Positions 35,535-47,664 of a DNA stretch of 64,000 nucleotides are shown here, piece after piece. Origin of the DNA: Typhlomys cinereus (taxonomy: Eukaryota; Chordata; Mammalia; Rodentia; Platacanthomyidae); assembly GCA_023101885.1 (NCBI GenBank), contig JALPQD010000007.1, forward strand, positions 2,128,124 to 2,192,123, written 5' to 3'. Every line of letters begins with the position of its first letter. Position 1 is the stretch's first letter. The notes beneath the pieces were generated by a model. That model worked only from the letters and a program-made list of their open reading frames with translations. It was not told the DNA's origin and ran no database searches. Made by a program: the position numbers and the translations under genes.

Positions 35535-35998
35535 AAAAGGAAATACAAAGATCACTGAGCTCTGAATTGGAGGAGACAGCCAAGAGATACCAGAACTCCA
35601 CCTTCCACAGTCAGAGCTTTCAGGTCCTGCCTGGCAGTAACCACAATGCAAGAGGGAGGAGGTCATCCAAATCCAGCCTTATGCTGGGGCCGAGCTTCAT
35701 GGTTCTGGCAACAGCCCATTCTGCAAGAAGGCAGCTCGGGAGACTGAGCAGCTGCTGTCCGTGGTACCTAGGCTATGGGCTTCAGCTATCCTCAGGTGAC
35801 AGGGGTCACTGTTTGCCATAGAACTTGGGCCCTCTAATCACTGAGCACCTCACATCTGATTAACTAAACTTCTCAACATCTCCGCCATTATGTCTAATGG
35901 CCCATCCACCACTAGACACTGGAGGAAAGTGCCTCAAGTTCCCTGTGAATGGAAGTTCATGGAAGGAAAATACAGTTAAAAGAACAATTGACTCAATG
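35535..35998. other. Unannotated intergenic DNA
   Basis: Less AT-rich than its surroundings. The 96-residue frame (35531-35821) has no recognisable motif; not called as a gene. Confidence 0.4.
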
Positions 35999-35999
35999 T

Positions 36000-36876
36000 T
36001 GTGGGGAGCCCGGTAATGTTGCACGTTCAGAGCCAAGTGATCATGGGCCCCCTTAATGGCCATTTGTCATCTACTTCTATATATGACTTAACAGCTGGGT
36101 ATCTATTAGATAGGTCCTTTATAATAACTAGATCCCTAGTTACTACCACCCAAGAGGCTGACTTTATCATCAGATAGCATCTGTTGCCTGTAATCAAGAT
36201 CAACTAGTTTTTCTACCTGATGTGCCACCAATATACTTGAAGAGTGCATTGATTTATGGTTTCCTATGTTGTGTGATTATAAACTGTGTGCTACAGTGGA
36301 GCAACTGGATTTGAAGCAACCTTATCATGTGTTCGCGAGTCATGGCCACTCAGTATGTGACTCTAAAATTCCATCTCGTTTTTCCCTTTAAAGTAAAACC
36401 TGATTTTATTGCATTAAATTTCCTGACTTGTGACGGTCTTTTACTCAGTTCCCTGGAGTAGATTGTCCGTAATGATAAGGTTCTTTTCAAGGTAGCTCCT
36501 GGCTGCTGTATTCTAAGGAATGCAAGAATCAATTAGCTTATATTCTCTAGTTCAAGCCTGCCCACTGAGTGGGACAATGTATACCAAGAGCTCCCCGCAC
36601 TTCAAGCCTTTGAGAACAGAGGGCTCGTCCTATGCAAACTGATGGTCTATTTGTTGTAATGATACGATATCGCCTTGTGGGTCTGATGTTGATCCGTCCT
36701 CATTCTTCAGGCAGACTGGACCTAGAGTGTCCATCTGGTGTCCTGCGACCACTCTTGGGATTCCCACTATTGCTCATCTCTGTCTCTCTTCACAATAAAG
36801 TCTGTTTTTATTATGTAGAAACACAAAGTCAAGAAAGGAAAGTTCTAATCTTCCATCCGTCATACTCCAGAAAACA
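36000..36876 (+). mobile_element. ERV LTR candidate (plus)
   Basis: Starts TGTGGGGAGCCCGG, as many class II rodent LTRs do. It has a polyadenylation signal AATAAA at 36793 after a ctctgtctctcttcac stretch, and can end at CA (36875-36876). At 877 bp it is long for this class, and no 6-bp target duplication was found, so the 3' limit is uncertain. Confidence 0.5.
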
Positions 36877-36877
36877 G

Positions 36878-37257
36878 TGAGTTTGTGCCTCAGACCAGAG
36901 TCGCGGCCTGGAGACCAGGGCTCCCCCAGACCAGGTGAGGCAAGGCTTCGGCAGAAATGGGGAACAGAAAACACAACTCTCTAGGCTGAGTGAATCTGAA
37001 CCCACTTTATTGAAACTTAGTGACAGCTTTATACTAGAAAATTTTAGGGCAAAGAATGTGTCCCTGCACCTGTAAACAGAGGAAAACAAACACAAACCCT
37101 CCCAGTCTCCTATGCTCAGTAAGAATAAACAATTTTTTTTCTAAGTAGCTAACCCATTGTTTGAGGGAAAAGACACAAACAGATTCTATTCTCCCAGTTT
37201 TTTCAGTTTTATCTAATCTATAATGTTTCACAGGATAGCCATGGGGCTGAGCCCACA
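36878..37257 (-). mobile_element. ERV LTR candidate (minus)
   Basis: Read on the minus strand it starts TGTGGGCTCAGCCCC (from 37257) and carries ttcaataaagtgggttcaga (AATAAA near 37006). It then passes through a GC-rich gccgcgactctggtctgagg and ends AAACTCA at 36878. It lies one base from the plus-strand LTR candidate and directly downstream (minus sense) of the retroviral-like pol fragment. The internal ORFs are not considered genes. Confidence 0.4.
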
Positions 37258-37326
37258 TTGTCTTAACAGAGACTGCTTTTTTTAAATACACAGAGGAGGA
37301 TTGAGCTCCTTTAATAGTAAGGTTGC

Positions 37327-37704
37327 TTATGTCTCCCTTTGAGGAATTCCAGAAGTATATTGCCAACAGTTGTTGATGAGCCATCCATGAACCATGCATT
37401 CTCCAAACCTGGGGTCCGTACTGTCGGGCCCCATATAGCCAAGGGTGTCTCTTTCAGGGCAGAGGCGATCATTGGTGGGTGTGCACTCAGATGGTCCATC
37501 TCTGTAATTTCCCATAAGAGTGCTGTTTGGGACAGGGAAGACATGACCCCCTTTGCTACTGATATGGATTCTCCCAGTTTGGATTGCAAATACCATCTCC
37601 AGGGAATAGTCTTGGCATCTAGACTTTCTGGCATGATGGTCTCTTCCTTGGCCTTCAGCCAGGGTAAGAGTGGTATCCCTTTTAAAGTTCTACTGAACAG
37701 ATAG
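37327..37704 (-). pseudogene. Endogenous retrovirus pol fragment, RNase H-like (minus)
   Basis: A minus-strand frame includes NAWFMDGSST, resembling the WYTDGSS motif around the first catalytic Asp of retroviral RNase H. A preceding WGPTVRTP segment looks like the tether between RT and RNase H. The fragment is about 100 residues. No RT active-site YxDD and no integrase lie in frame beside it, so it is truncated. The plus-strand ORF at 37339-37704 is a shadow. This is an old, non-functional copy, and the family assignment is not certain. Confidence 0.5.
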
Positions 37705-37979
37705 CATAGTTATATACTTCTGGAATTTCTGAGTTAGTTCATAGGTGGGAATTTTACTCACCTATGTTTTAAGACTCGAGGTTGTTCTCTAATTTCTTTA
37801 AAATCAGGGCACACATTCTGGCTGGCAAGTCTACGTATTGTGAGTCAAATCTCTATTTACAATTTGATTTAAAGTTAAAAGCAAGCTTTGTTCTCTAAAC
37901 CTAAGGACGGGTAAAAGGCACGCTCAATTTTCAGAAGAATTCCTCCTGCCAGAGACAAAACTTAAATTATCTAAGGAGG

Positions 37980-38230
37980 AAATCCTAGCACCTGCCCATG
38001 GGCATTACTGTGATATTCCCCAGGGAACAGGCTTTAGGTCCCCAAATGGGCAGAGATACACCAAGGCCTGACAATTCCCATATTTTAATGTCATGTCCTT
38101 TTCCCAGAAATTGTTTCCATAAAACAATATTCTGCCATGCTGGGACCTTATCCACCAGAATGGTTGGATTAGGGCACGGCAAGTTTGACGTTGCCCTTGA
38201 AACTAATTCTGAATTTGCTAGCAATGATTT
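37980..38230 (-). pseudogene. Possible ERV internal fragment (minus)
   Basis: A minus-strand frame of 79 residues in a less AT-rich segment just upstream (minus sense) of the RNase H-like fragment. No diagnostic motif is seen. It is called only by proximity and texture. Confidence 0.25.
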
Positions 38231-38234
38231 TCAA

Positions 38235-39105
38235 ATCAATTAAATTTCACATTAAAGTATTTGACAACAGTCTTATGTCTAAATTTCTTCTTAGATTAAT
38301 ATGAAGAACACAAACATGTCAAATCTGAGGAACAACTTGAAAAAAGTCAGAACAACATCGAGTAGTTTGGAAACATTACATTGACCAGTAAATGAGCATG
38401 TTTTGGAACACAATTTATGTAGCCCCTCATTTATCATAATCTCAGTGCAATGACATGCCATATTTGTGAAACTCATTTCATAAAATGTCACTTACAGAAT
38501 CATATTATACATGTATATTACACATATGTAGCTTCAAGTATATGTTGTTTAATTTGAAAAAAAACATGATTTCATATATACTCATTCACACACTAAGGAT
38601 ACTTTAATGTTTTATGGTTAAATATTAAAAAGAATAGTATTTCAGAGTAGCTGAAATGTACACAAACCTCAAGTTTTAATGCTTAGAAACACAGTTTTAG
38701 TGAAACAAATTTATATTTATTCACCTATGTATAATTAGGATGAAATGGGAGGCAATACTTTAACTTGGCCATAGTAAATGAAGTATTTGTGTTTGGCTCT
38801 TCACAGGGAAGGTGTCCTGGCCCCATACCGGCTGATGACTGCTGCTCTCACATGGCAGCATCTTGGTTCCTAGAGTTGTCAACCTTCCCCTTCAGTCCAA
38901 TAGACTGACTTATACTTGCCTAAACCCAACACCATGTGGCTGCTTCAAAGCCAAAATGTTACTGTGTCCCCAGTGATACTGAGGACCATCACCTTAATAT
39001 CACAGTTTCTTAACTAGTATCTCAGGACTCAGAATTAGGATATGCATATCTTAAACAGTTCTTAGGAATAATTCCCACATTCTTTTCCAGATGAGGTACA
39101 TGACA
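38235..39105. other. Unannotated intergenic DNA
   Basis: Nothing recognised. Confidence 0.4.
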
Positions 39106-39109
39106 AAGG

Positions 39110-39515
39110 AGCTCTGTTTTGGTTCCATCTTCCATTGTTGTACCAAACACCTGAACAAAACATAAGGGAGGAAGAGATTTCACTCAACCCACAATTGTGT
39201 ATTATAATCTATCCAGGTAGGAGAGGCTCCAGCAGGAGACTAGGAAGCAGTCTCTGGATACACGAAGTTGATAGCAGATGGTGATAAGGAATGCATTGGA
39301 GCATTTTTAAACAGGCTAAATCTTTGTAGATTATCATACCACCTGTCCAGGTAATGGTGCTGTCCCCAATGGGCATGTCTTTCTCTCTGAATTACAGGCA
39401 ATGCCCTAGAGAATGCCCCAGAGGCCTGAATTAACTAGGTAATTCCTCATCAGTGTGGCCAAGGGCTTATCTCCTTCTTGTCAGATTGATATTTAAAGCT
39501 AACCTTCCTGAAGAG
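39110..39515 (-). mobile_element. Rodent mid-repetitive element (minus)
   Basis: Plus-strand text tgtaccaaacacctgaacaa and gaggaagagatttcactcaa, ending with tctccttcttgtcagattga and tatttaaa, is the reverse complement of the family at 13061, 23290 and 40505. Confidence 0.6.
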
Positions 39516-39599
39516 CTGGCCCTTTTGTATGCAGACAACTTCTTATCTTACTGACAAAGATTCAAATTTTTTGAATCTCCTTCCTTTCCAGTAGATACT

Positions 39600-40500
39600 T
39601 TATTATAAGCAAGACGTTTTTCCTCTGTTATATAAGCAACAACCACAAGAATACCTCGCATCTGCTCAGATAGCAAACTAACAATGCATCAGAAATGCTA
39701 TCAGTGTCCTGGTGGATGGTGCCTACCATGTTGCCAAAGGATACCAGAGTTTTCCCCACATCTCTGAGGTAAACCCATCTCTGCAGCCCTTGTCTGTGTC
39801 CCTGGTATATGCTAGGTTCTCTGGTCCCAGTGGCTGGCACACACCCTGTCATCAATGCATCCCAAAGTTTCCTCTTTCCATCCCCCCATAACTATAACAA
39901 TAAGATACAGAATCCAAGGTTGTTGATCAACTTCATCCAAATGAGTACCCCAATATTTGCACTAATCAACACAGGACAGCTTTACCACCCAATCAAAAGA
40001 TAAGTAACACATTATTTTTTTCACTTATTCTCAAAAGACTGTGACACATGCTTAAAATTGAATACATGGTACCCACTCCTACTGTCTCTTAGACCTTCAC
40101 CCCTGCATACACTAAATCAACCATAAGAACTCTCATTTCTATGTAAACTCTAACAAATCTCCAATTATTAAACTTCTTTCTCAATGGTCAACTTCTCAAC
40201 TTAAGGTAGACTATAAATCCTTTCATTTCCTAACAAGAACTAGACTTACACATCCCAAATGCACTGAGGCTACAATATCCACAAAACCCCAAAAGATTAC
40301 GTTAGACTAAACACCAGGCAATACCTTCCAATTCAAATCTAGGAAGGCAGTCTCAACAACTGTGAAAATCAGCTCCTATACCAAAGGAAGCAAACAAAGA
40401 CCTAACTCAAGTTGTGAAAGTCACATCACAAAACCACAAAGCATATCAACTACCAGGAAAATACTTCTGCAAAAAAAGAGAAAAAAAATCAACAACAACC
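39600..40500 (+). other. A/C-rich sequence, possibly old L1 5' region
   Basis: From about 40020 the strand is poor in G and rich in A and C, as in the upstream part of old L1 sense strands, and an old L1 ORF1 follows at 40945 beyond an inserted element. No definite homology was recognised. Confidence 0.3.
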
Positions 40501-40504
40501 TTGT

Positions 40505-40925
40505 CATAGTTAAGCACTGGAGTCAACTTGACAGTTGAGGGTTTGAGCTCTGGGCACATTTATAACAAAGTAGTGATTGAGTTAGGCCCAGAACAAACCT
40601 TCAGGAGATTGTCTAGCTGATGGGGAAGACCCAGCCCATGGTGGGCAGGACAAGGCTCTGAACAGATGAATAAAATACTGAAGGCCAGTTTAGAAAGTTG
40701 GCATCCTTCTGTATACTTGACCAGACATGCTGGTCTGGCAAGTAAGGATCATCCCTCTCTCAGCCACTATGTAGAGATGGTGTGGCCAGTTCCCTTAGCC
40801 TACTGTTGGTGCATGTTATTCTGTCAAGTTGGACAGAGAACTGTAACCAGAAAATCATAAGAGAAAGTAAATCCCTTGTCCCCTTAAGCCATTTGATGGT
40901 CATTTATCAGCAACCATGCAACAAA
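40505..40925 (+). mobile_element. Rodent mid-repetitive element (plus)
   Basis: ggagtcaacttgacagttga, ggggaagacccagcccatgg, gcatgttattctgtcaagtt and agagaactgtaaccagaaaa follow the same order as the copies at 13061 and 23290. It may have inserted into an old L1 whose ORF1 continues after it. Confidence 0.7.
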
Positions 40926-40944
40926 CCCCTTATTGATAGATTCT

Positions 40945-42060
40945 ACCCAGAGTAGTTTCTCAGATACCAACCAGAAAACCAATGATCCAGAAAATGTGTT
41001 CCAAAGATGTTCCGTGTATCCATAAGATGTTCAAGGAAATGTGAAAGGAGTTTCAAAAAGAATGAACAGAACTCCAAGCAGAGATGAATATATGCATAAT
41101 CATATGTGAAGAGGAGTATAACAAGCAGAAAATAAGGTCAAAAATTCAACAGAAGAAACAAAAATAAATACAGAGCAGTTGAAAAAATTGCAAGTTGAAA
41201 TTAAGCTTGGGTTAAAAATCAAGGCTAAGTGCAAAAGAAAACTCAACAGAAAGTATCAACAACAGAACTAGTAAAGCAGAAGATAGAATATCAGACCTGG
41301 AAGACAAAATTCAAGAATAAAATCAATCAATTAAAGAAACTGAAAGAGTTAAAATATGAAAATGGAATATCCAGAGCTATGGGATAACATGAAGAAGCCA
41401 AATTTGCACTTCCATTGAATTACAGAACAATGAGTCCAAGAAAATACCCCAGAACAAAATTTTCATACCATCATAAATGAAAGCTTTCCCCCACTTGAGG
41501 AAAGAGAGCTCCGTCCAAGTACAAAATGAATGCTGCATTCCCATCAGACACGATCAAAATAGAAACCCATCATGGAAAATATTTGTGTAAACACTGCAGG
41601 TACAGGATACAGGTAAATTTTTGAGAGAAGCAAGAGAGAAAAAAAATCCCATCAGAATAGCAACTGACTTCTTAATAGAAACAATAAAAGCAGAAAAGCT
41701 GGAAGAGGCATACTTCAAGTCAAGACTGATCATAAATGCCAACCAAGGCTGCTCTATCCAGGAAAATTATCAGGATTGAAGGAGAAATGAAAATTTAGGC
41801 AACAAAAATATATTGAAGTCCTATATGTCCATCAAGTCATGTCTGCTCAAGATATTAGAGAAAATACTCAAGAATGAAGAAAACAATAGGCACACTGAAA
41901 AGGATACAAGGGGAAATAATGCCAGCATAACTACTATCACTAATATAAAAATAAGAAATTTCAAAAATATGACAGGAATCAACTAACACTTCTCAATTAT
42001 AACTTTAAACATAACTCAATGAACATAACTCACCAATCAAGAAATATCTGTACATGAAAA
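40945..42060 (+). pseudogene. Old degenerate L1 ORF1 to ORF2 start
   Basis: Parallels the younger ORF1 at 51200-52266. Shared blocks include cagaagatagaatatcagac and cctggaagacaaaattcaag (cf. 51600-51630), agacacgatcaaaatagaaa (cf. 51868), gcaactgacttcttaataga (cf. 52003) and tttaaacataactcaatgaa (cf. the ORF2 start at 52345). Many stops and frameshifts. The coiled-coil, RRM and C-terminal regions can be followed in order. It ends early in ORF2. Confidence 0.85.
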
Positions 42061-42064
42061 AAAA

Positions 42065-42790
42065 TCTCAGTGAGAAATGTTACCAATGTTAAATGTTGAA
42101 TGATAAAATTTTATGCCAAGTATGAGAGATAGCTTTTATTTGAATAAATGAAGTATAAGGAGAAAATATTTTGGCAGTTACAAAAGCAATTTATAAATCA
42201 ACCCTACTTTTAAAGCAATTCTTAGTGTGAAATGTTAAAATACAATTTGAAATCGACAAGGGTGAAATATATTCCTTTGTTCTTCTTCCTAGGCCCTACT
42301 AAACTCTGTGGATAGAGAATCGATGGCATACAAGCCCATCTGACACTGGAAGGATACCATATTTGTTTCTCCAGCTAGAAACAACAGTAGTAGTGCAGGC
42401 TACGCAAAACAGACATTAATTTAGAGATTTAAGCCAAGAAGCCAGTGTAGCACGATCTAAGCTACAAAAAAACAAACAACAAAAAAAACAAAAAACAAAA
42501 AAAAAAAAACCAACCCAAAAACTTTTCCAAAAAACCCAAAAAGTTTTCCATCATTTTAAGACCTACAAACCAGACAGCAAGAATTGTTTGCTCGGCTCCA
42601 AATTTTTTTTGTCTAATGTCATTCGACTCAGAAATGACTTCCTTAGGATTAGATTTTTCAAAATTATTTTAAAGTACGCCTTTTCTTTCCTTTAATATGA
42701 ATGTAAACTGCACATGCGCCTGCTGTTATGGTGCCTTCGGTAGTGTGTGGACCCTAACATATTGCTGCCAACCAGAGAACAAATGCTCCC
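42065..42790. other. Unannotated intergenic DNA with an A-rich tract
   Basis: An A-rich stretch (42466-42515) may be the tail of an unrecognised retroposon. Confidence 0.4.
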
Positions 42791-42793
42791 TGC

Positions 42794-42902
42794 AGTGGAG
42801 TTCTGAAGGTTATTTTATGGCTTTGTTGGCATGTTCACAGCAAATTTTCCTTGTAGTGGAGCTCTGAGGGTTATTTTATGGTTTTGGTGGCATTTTCACA
42901 GC
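42794..42902 (+). repeat. 61-bp imperfect tandem duplication
   Basis: Units starting agtggagttctgaagg (42794) and agtggagctctgaggg (42855) both continue gttattttatgg and end in ttcacag. About 41 of the 47 aligned bases match. A minisatellite-like local duplication. Confidence 0.8.
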
Positions 42903-42904
42903 TA

Positions 42905-43585
42905 TTATGAAGAACCTGAACAAACAAGATTTTGATCTTGGAGAACTTCACTGGACAATCCAGAGTGTGTTAGAATGTGTATGGAGGAAACTGACACAGG
43001 AGGTTTCTGTGAATTTGAGATTTGCATGGGCTGCACGGCCTGAGCCAATACCAAAAGTGTTCCTGCACCTCAAAAAATAAAACATGTGAAATCAGAAGAT
43101 GAGTTGAAGTTTGAGATACTCTTATTAGAATAATTCTCCAAATCACCTTAAATTTGGAAAGTGTCTTTGCTGGATTAAGTCCATTGTCTTGGCACCATAT
43201 CCTAAGAAGAACCTTCAGAGAAGAGCTTTATGGGTTCTTTCTCTCTCCATCTCTTCTCTTACTCCATCACAAACACAGAAAGACACAGGAGAAGCACACA
43301 TATGCATGTACATATACACATGCTTATATACACACCTAAACATACATGGAGAACATTTCATTAATTAATGGAATTAGCACTTTCTCCTGTGCTTTGGGAA
43401 TCCTGCTAAACATCATTTGAATTCAGGAATCCTGGACTTCTCTAGGAATATTTTAACTGTTTAGCTTCCATGTGGGCACATCCTTCATATCTTCTTTGTA
43501 CTTGCTTTGTTTTGCTCACAGGAAATGCAAAGCGCATGCCCTTCTTATTTTCTTATAAAACTTCCCACATAGATATTTCTTTGAT
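42905..43585. other. Unannotated intergenic DNA
   Basis: ctcaaaaaataaaacatg near 43070 looks like a retroposed 3' end, but no parent was recognised. Confidence 0.35.
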
Positions 43586-43589
43586 TTTA

Positions 43590-43765
43590 AATTAGTATTT
43601 GGTGTGTGTGTGCATGTATGTGTGTATAAACATGTCGTAACATGCATGTAGAGATTAGTAAACAATTTCACTTATTCATCTCCTTTGATCTAATGGGCCC
43701 CTGGGATTCAACCCAGGTCTTTGGACTTGGCATCTTTATCCTCTAAGCCATCTCTCATTCCCCAA
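43590..43765 (-). mobile_element. tRNA-derived SINE (minus)
   Basis: Minus strand: ggggaatgagagatggctta, then aagacctgggttgaatccca. A TG-rich stretch on the left (43600-43630) fits its CA-rich tail. Confidence 0.65.
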
Positions 43766-43769
43766 AATG

Positions 43770-44630
43770 TATGCTTTACAATGCTGTCTTCTTTCCTTAT
43801 CTACTTCTCTTGAGCACTTATTAAGCACTATTGCTCCCTATAGTCAGGTAAACTTTAATCCCTACTTAAATAAATTGTTCTGTGCTTATGTTTGCTGCAT
43901 TCTTCATCTTCAGCACATAATCAAAGAATGTAGCTCAAGACCATTACACAGGAAAATATAATTCACAAGTATTCTAAAATTGAGCCTAAATAATTCATGA
44001 GATAAACTCTATTATTTCCAAATAATGCAAAATAAATCATTAATAAAGAAAGGCATGTACAACATTTCTAAATATAACAAATTATCCTTACTTTAATGTT
44101 TGGCTTTCTACATAATGAGATTCTTTTGGAAAGTAGGATTAATAATCCTAAAATGTATTTAGATATTAATAGCCAAATATTTTTGGAAGATAATAATAAT
44201 CAAGAAAGTCTATTGCTATAATGAAAAACTTATTATATAGCTAAAATAGAAGCCATACACTTACGCAAATGAAAATCCATGTGCTGAAGTTTCTTCAATA
44301 TTTAACAGACTGAAGCACTTTGCAAAGTTTACAAGTTTGAGTACCGGGATAGAAAAACAAGGTACCTGTTTAAAAACAAAACACCACAACTGAATTATAC
44401 CATAGTAGTAGTAACTTCATGGGGGAAAGTACAGTTGTTTTTACAAACTATGTCAAAATGTTAAAGGTTAGCTCTGTCTAAAGCTGACATAATAAACAAC
44501 AATTTGTAAAATAAGAATGATGGACATAAATTTAGAGACTAAAACTGTAAAATTTAAAAACAGCTGAAAAATTATATCTGTGATCTAGACAAATATTTAT
44601 TAACTAAAACTCAAGAGAATCTTCTAAACT
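43770..44630. other. Unannotated AT-rich intergenic DNA
   Basis: Nothing recognised. Confidence 0.4.
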
Positions 44631-44636
44631 TTGTTT

Positions 44637-44881
44637 ATTTAGTGTGTATATATCAGAGGGCACTGTGTGTCCCTGTGAAAGACTAAGGGTGATAAGTAAT
44701 CATCCTGGATTACTTCTACTTCCTTTTTGCTTTGCTCTTGGATTTTCTGTGCTCTGCCCACCAGGGCTGGAAATGAGGCCACCATCATTCCATAAGGTTT
44801 TCACATGGGACCTGGGATCCAAACTCAGGATCTTCTGCTTGTGAGGCAGAAGTCTTACCTTTGAATCATCTCTCCAGTCTC
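44637..44881 (-). mobile_element. B2-like SINE (minus), older subfamily
   Basis: Minus strand: gagactggagagatgattca, aagcagaagatcctgagttt and the body complementary to tgtgtccctgtgaaagacta. Matches 14365-14668 and 35068-35368. The tail has only a short TG remnant. Confidence 0.85.
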
Positions 44882-44884
44882 AAA

Positions 44885-46225
44885 AAAGTCTTCTACAAGA
44901 TAGTTTGACAATTTAGAAAAAGTAAAAAAATTGCTTTCCATTCAATAAAAAGGCAATATTGCAGTTTGGGATAAAACACTGGACAATCTAATATGAAGTA
45001 CATGATCAGAAAATTTACAGGACAGCAACATTTGTGAATTTATTAAGAAGGCAGTTGCATACATCACAACTCTTTAGCACTAGACACCACACAACAATAT
45101 GCATATGAAGCCACAGAACAATATTCCACATTTCATTCAGAATGCCAATATTAAACAGTAGCAATGTCTACTATTGGTAAGGAAATAATCTAAGGTGTCT
45201 AAAAGTACAATAAAATGTGTAAAGACTTTGAAGAATAATCTGACAGTTCCCAACATGTGTTGTATACAATTACCACAGACATAATACACCAACCCCAGGT
45301 ATTGATGCAAAATAAATAGTTTTTCAAATGTATATTAAAAGAATGATATATAGATGTTCAAAAAAGTCTTGTTTGTAAGAACTCTAAATTGAAATGCAAA
45401 TAACCATTTAAAATAGACACATATAAGTAATGCTGAATAGTGCATAATGGAATGCTTACTCGTTTTGGAATACGCATCCATAACATTGATGACTCTCAAA
45501 ATTAGTATGTTTTATAAATAATCAGACAAAATTACTTTCAATTTTGGCAGACCATAGCAACCATTCTCCAAGGAAGCCATGATTTTGTCTAATGCAAGTA
45601 GTTTTAGGAAAAGTAGATACAGTAGTAGTTCATGAGAAATCAGTAATGCCCCCCAATATTGTTGAATCCAAAGGAATGTGGTCAGGCAAGACTACACTGC
45701 CCTGACAAATGTTTTGTTTTTCTCCAATTTGAAGCACAATGGGAAGAGGCTAATTAAAACAGTTCTTTGTCACTGAATTTTTACAATAGCCTTTTTTCCT
45801 TATTAAACTGTAAAAGTAAGCTTGATAATTCATTTTTCCTCTATTTTACGTCTTGCTTGAAACATTTGATTCTGCAGGAGTTCATTAAATAGGGTAAGTG
45901 TATCAGAAAACCTCTTCAACTGGTCAAATCTGCTATCAACAACTCTATATCCTCATTTAACCAAATTTTAGAACAACTTACAGACATACCAAAACTTGAG
46001 AAATGTGTATGCAAAATGGCCAATGTCGTTTTCTCCCCATTCAAATATATCCCACTTTCTAACATGTTTCATAAATATCATCAAAAATGATAAAAAATTG
46101 TCTGCAATGACCATGTTGTATTCCTTCTTATTTCTAGCACTGTGTTTGTGTCAATCTGGTCTCCAATTCAAACTCTACTTGCTGTATGATTTTTGAAAAC
46201 TTGAATTGCACAAGGTACTCCAGGA
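44885..46225. other. Unannotated AT-rich intergenic DNA
   Basis: Nothing recognised. Confidence 0.4.
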
Positions 46226-46240
46226 AAAGATTCTTGACTT

Positions 46241-46519
46241 GGGGGCTGGAGAGGTGGCTCAGGGGTTAAGCCTCTGCCTTGCAGGCAGAAGGTCCTGAGT
46301 TCGGATCCTAGACCCCACATATAGATGCCAGGCGGAAGTGGAGGCGGCCTGCGTTTCCGGTTCTGGTAGGACGGAGCCTGTGAATCCCAGGGCAGAGTGA
46401 ACAAGGAGGAGGTGGCGGTGTCCATGGTGGTTCCCGAATTCGTCTATGGTTCTACATATACACACGCACACACATACACATGCATACACACACAAATGAA
46501 TAAAATAATAATAATAAAA
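46241..46519 (+). mobile_element. Young B2-like SINE with target duplication
   Basis: gggggctggagaggtggctc, box A tggctcagggg, box B region gtcctgagttcggatcc, the GC-rich body (gtaggacggagcctgtgaat), a CA-rich stretch and a tail of aataataataaaaaaa. Flanked by aaagattcttgactt (46226-46240) and aaagattcatgactt (46520-46534), 14 of 15 matching. Same subfamily as 12768-13045. Confidence 0.93.
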
Positions 46520-46559
46520 AAAGATTCATGACTTATCTGAGGACAAGAATTAAGGAGCA

Positions 46560-46645
46560 GATATGACAAGATACCTCAGCTGGTAAGGTGCCTGTTTGCA
46601 AACCTGGTGGTCCTGAATTCAATGCCTGGAAGGCCACATAATAAA
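46560..46645 (+). mobile_element. tRNA-derived SINE head (plus)
   Basis: acaagatacctcagctggta (box A cctcagctggt) and ggtcctgaattcaatgcctg (box B), ending in an A-rich aataaaaagc. A short, older element just downstream of the young SINE. Confidence 0.65.
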
Positions 46646-46869
46646 AAGCAAGAACTTTATTTCTAAAAATTCCTCTGATCTCTACTCATGTGCCACAGTA
46701 TACCTGGTATACATCTCCCTTTAGTCTGGAATCGCACTGTTGATGGTAACACCAACATTCAAGGTGTGTCTTTTCTCTTCAGTTAAACTTTTGAAAACCC
46801 CCTTCCACAGACACAACAATGGATGTTTCCATGTTGACTCCAAATTCCATCAAGCTGTAGATTAAGAAT

Positions 46870-47215
46870 TAGCCTTTGCTATTTTCCTCATCTCTGTGAC
46901 CAAATGACTGATAAGAAATGCTTAAAGGTGGAAAGATTTCCCTTGGCTCATTGTTTAAGGAGATATGGGGCATTAATGAGAGAAGGAGGCAGCACATCAC
47001 ATTGTGTCACAAGTCAGTATGTAAAAACTGACCCAGAGTGATCTACTAGTTTCTTCTTATTATACCATTAAAGAACTCAATCTAATGGAGGATGTCTTCC
47101 ATATTTATGATATATCTTTCTACCTCAGTTCAACCTCTCTGCAAATGTCCTTATAATGACTTATCCAGAGGTATGTTTCTTAGTTTTTTTTCCCTATATC
47201 TAGTCAAGTTGATAA
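46870..47215 (-). mobile_element. Rodent mid-repetitive element (minus)
   Basis: ttcctcatctctgtgaccaa, aagaaatgcttaaaggtgga and aagatttcccttggctcatt at the left, with atctagtcaagttgataatc at the right, read as the reverse complement of the 40505 family. Confidence 0.7.
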
Positions 47216-47219
47216 TCAA

Positions 47220-47660
47220 GATTTACTATCACTTGTGGCTTTCTGAAATAGTTTTGGATTGAGGTATCTTATGGCGTGAAAACTCTGTACATTAGCAGCA
47301 AGCTTGTCCAGTGATTCGAATACTGACAATTCTTGCTATGATGAAGTAATTTGAAATGTTCCTTTCAAGCAACCATACTTCGTGTTTGCATTCCTCTCTG
47401 TTACAGTAGATCCATTACCCATATTAAAGTTTGGAAAGCTTAAGCGATTCCTGGTACCATTGGACCTAGATAACAAGGGCAATCTTTGACGGTGTTTATC
47501 TAGAGCAATTTGGAACATAATCAACTATTATTGTAGATTTTTAGTTCCTATGAGAGAAAATTAGTTTCTGTAATGTGATTCTTTCACAATCATTCATACT
47601 AGTGTGAATATTCTACAGCAAAACACAGCAAGAATTTCTTGTATTTTGTATAATTTTGGT
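47220..47660. other. Unannotated intergenic DNA
   Basis: Nothing recognised. Confidence 0.4.
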
Positions 47661-47664
47661 GCCT

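Noticed and set aside
35531..35821. 96-residue ORF in a less AT-rich segment
   Set aside because: No motif, no Kozak or splice support that can be trusted, and SINEs immediately upstream.
37339..37704. Plus-strand 121-residue ORF
   Set aside because: Shadow of the minus-strand retroviral-like frame with the DGSS motif.
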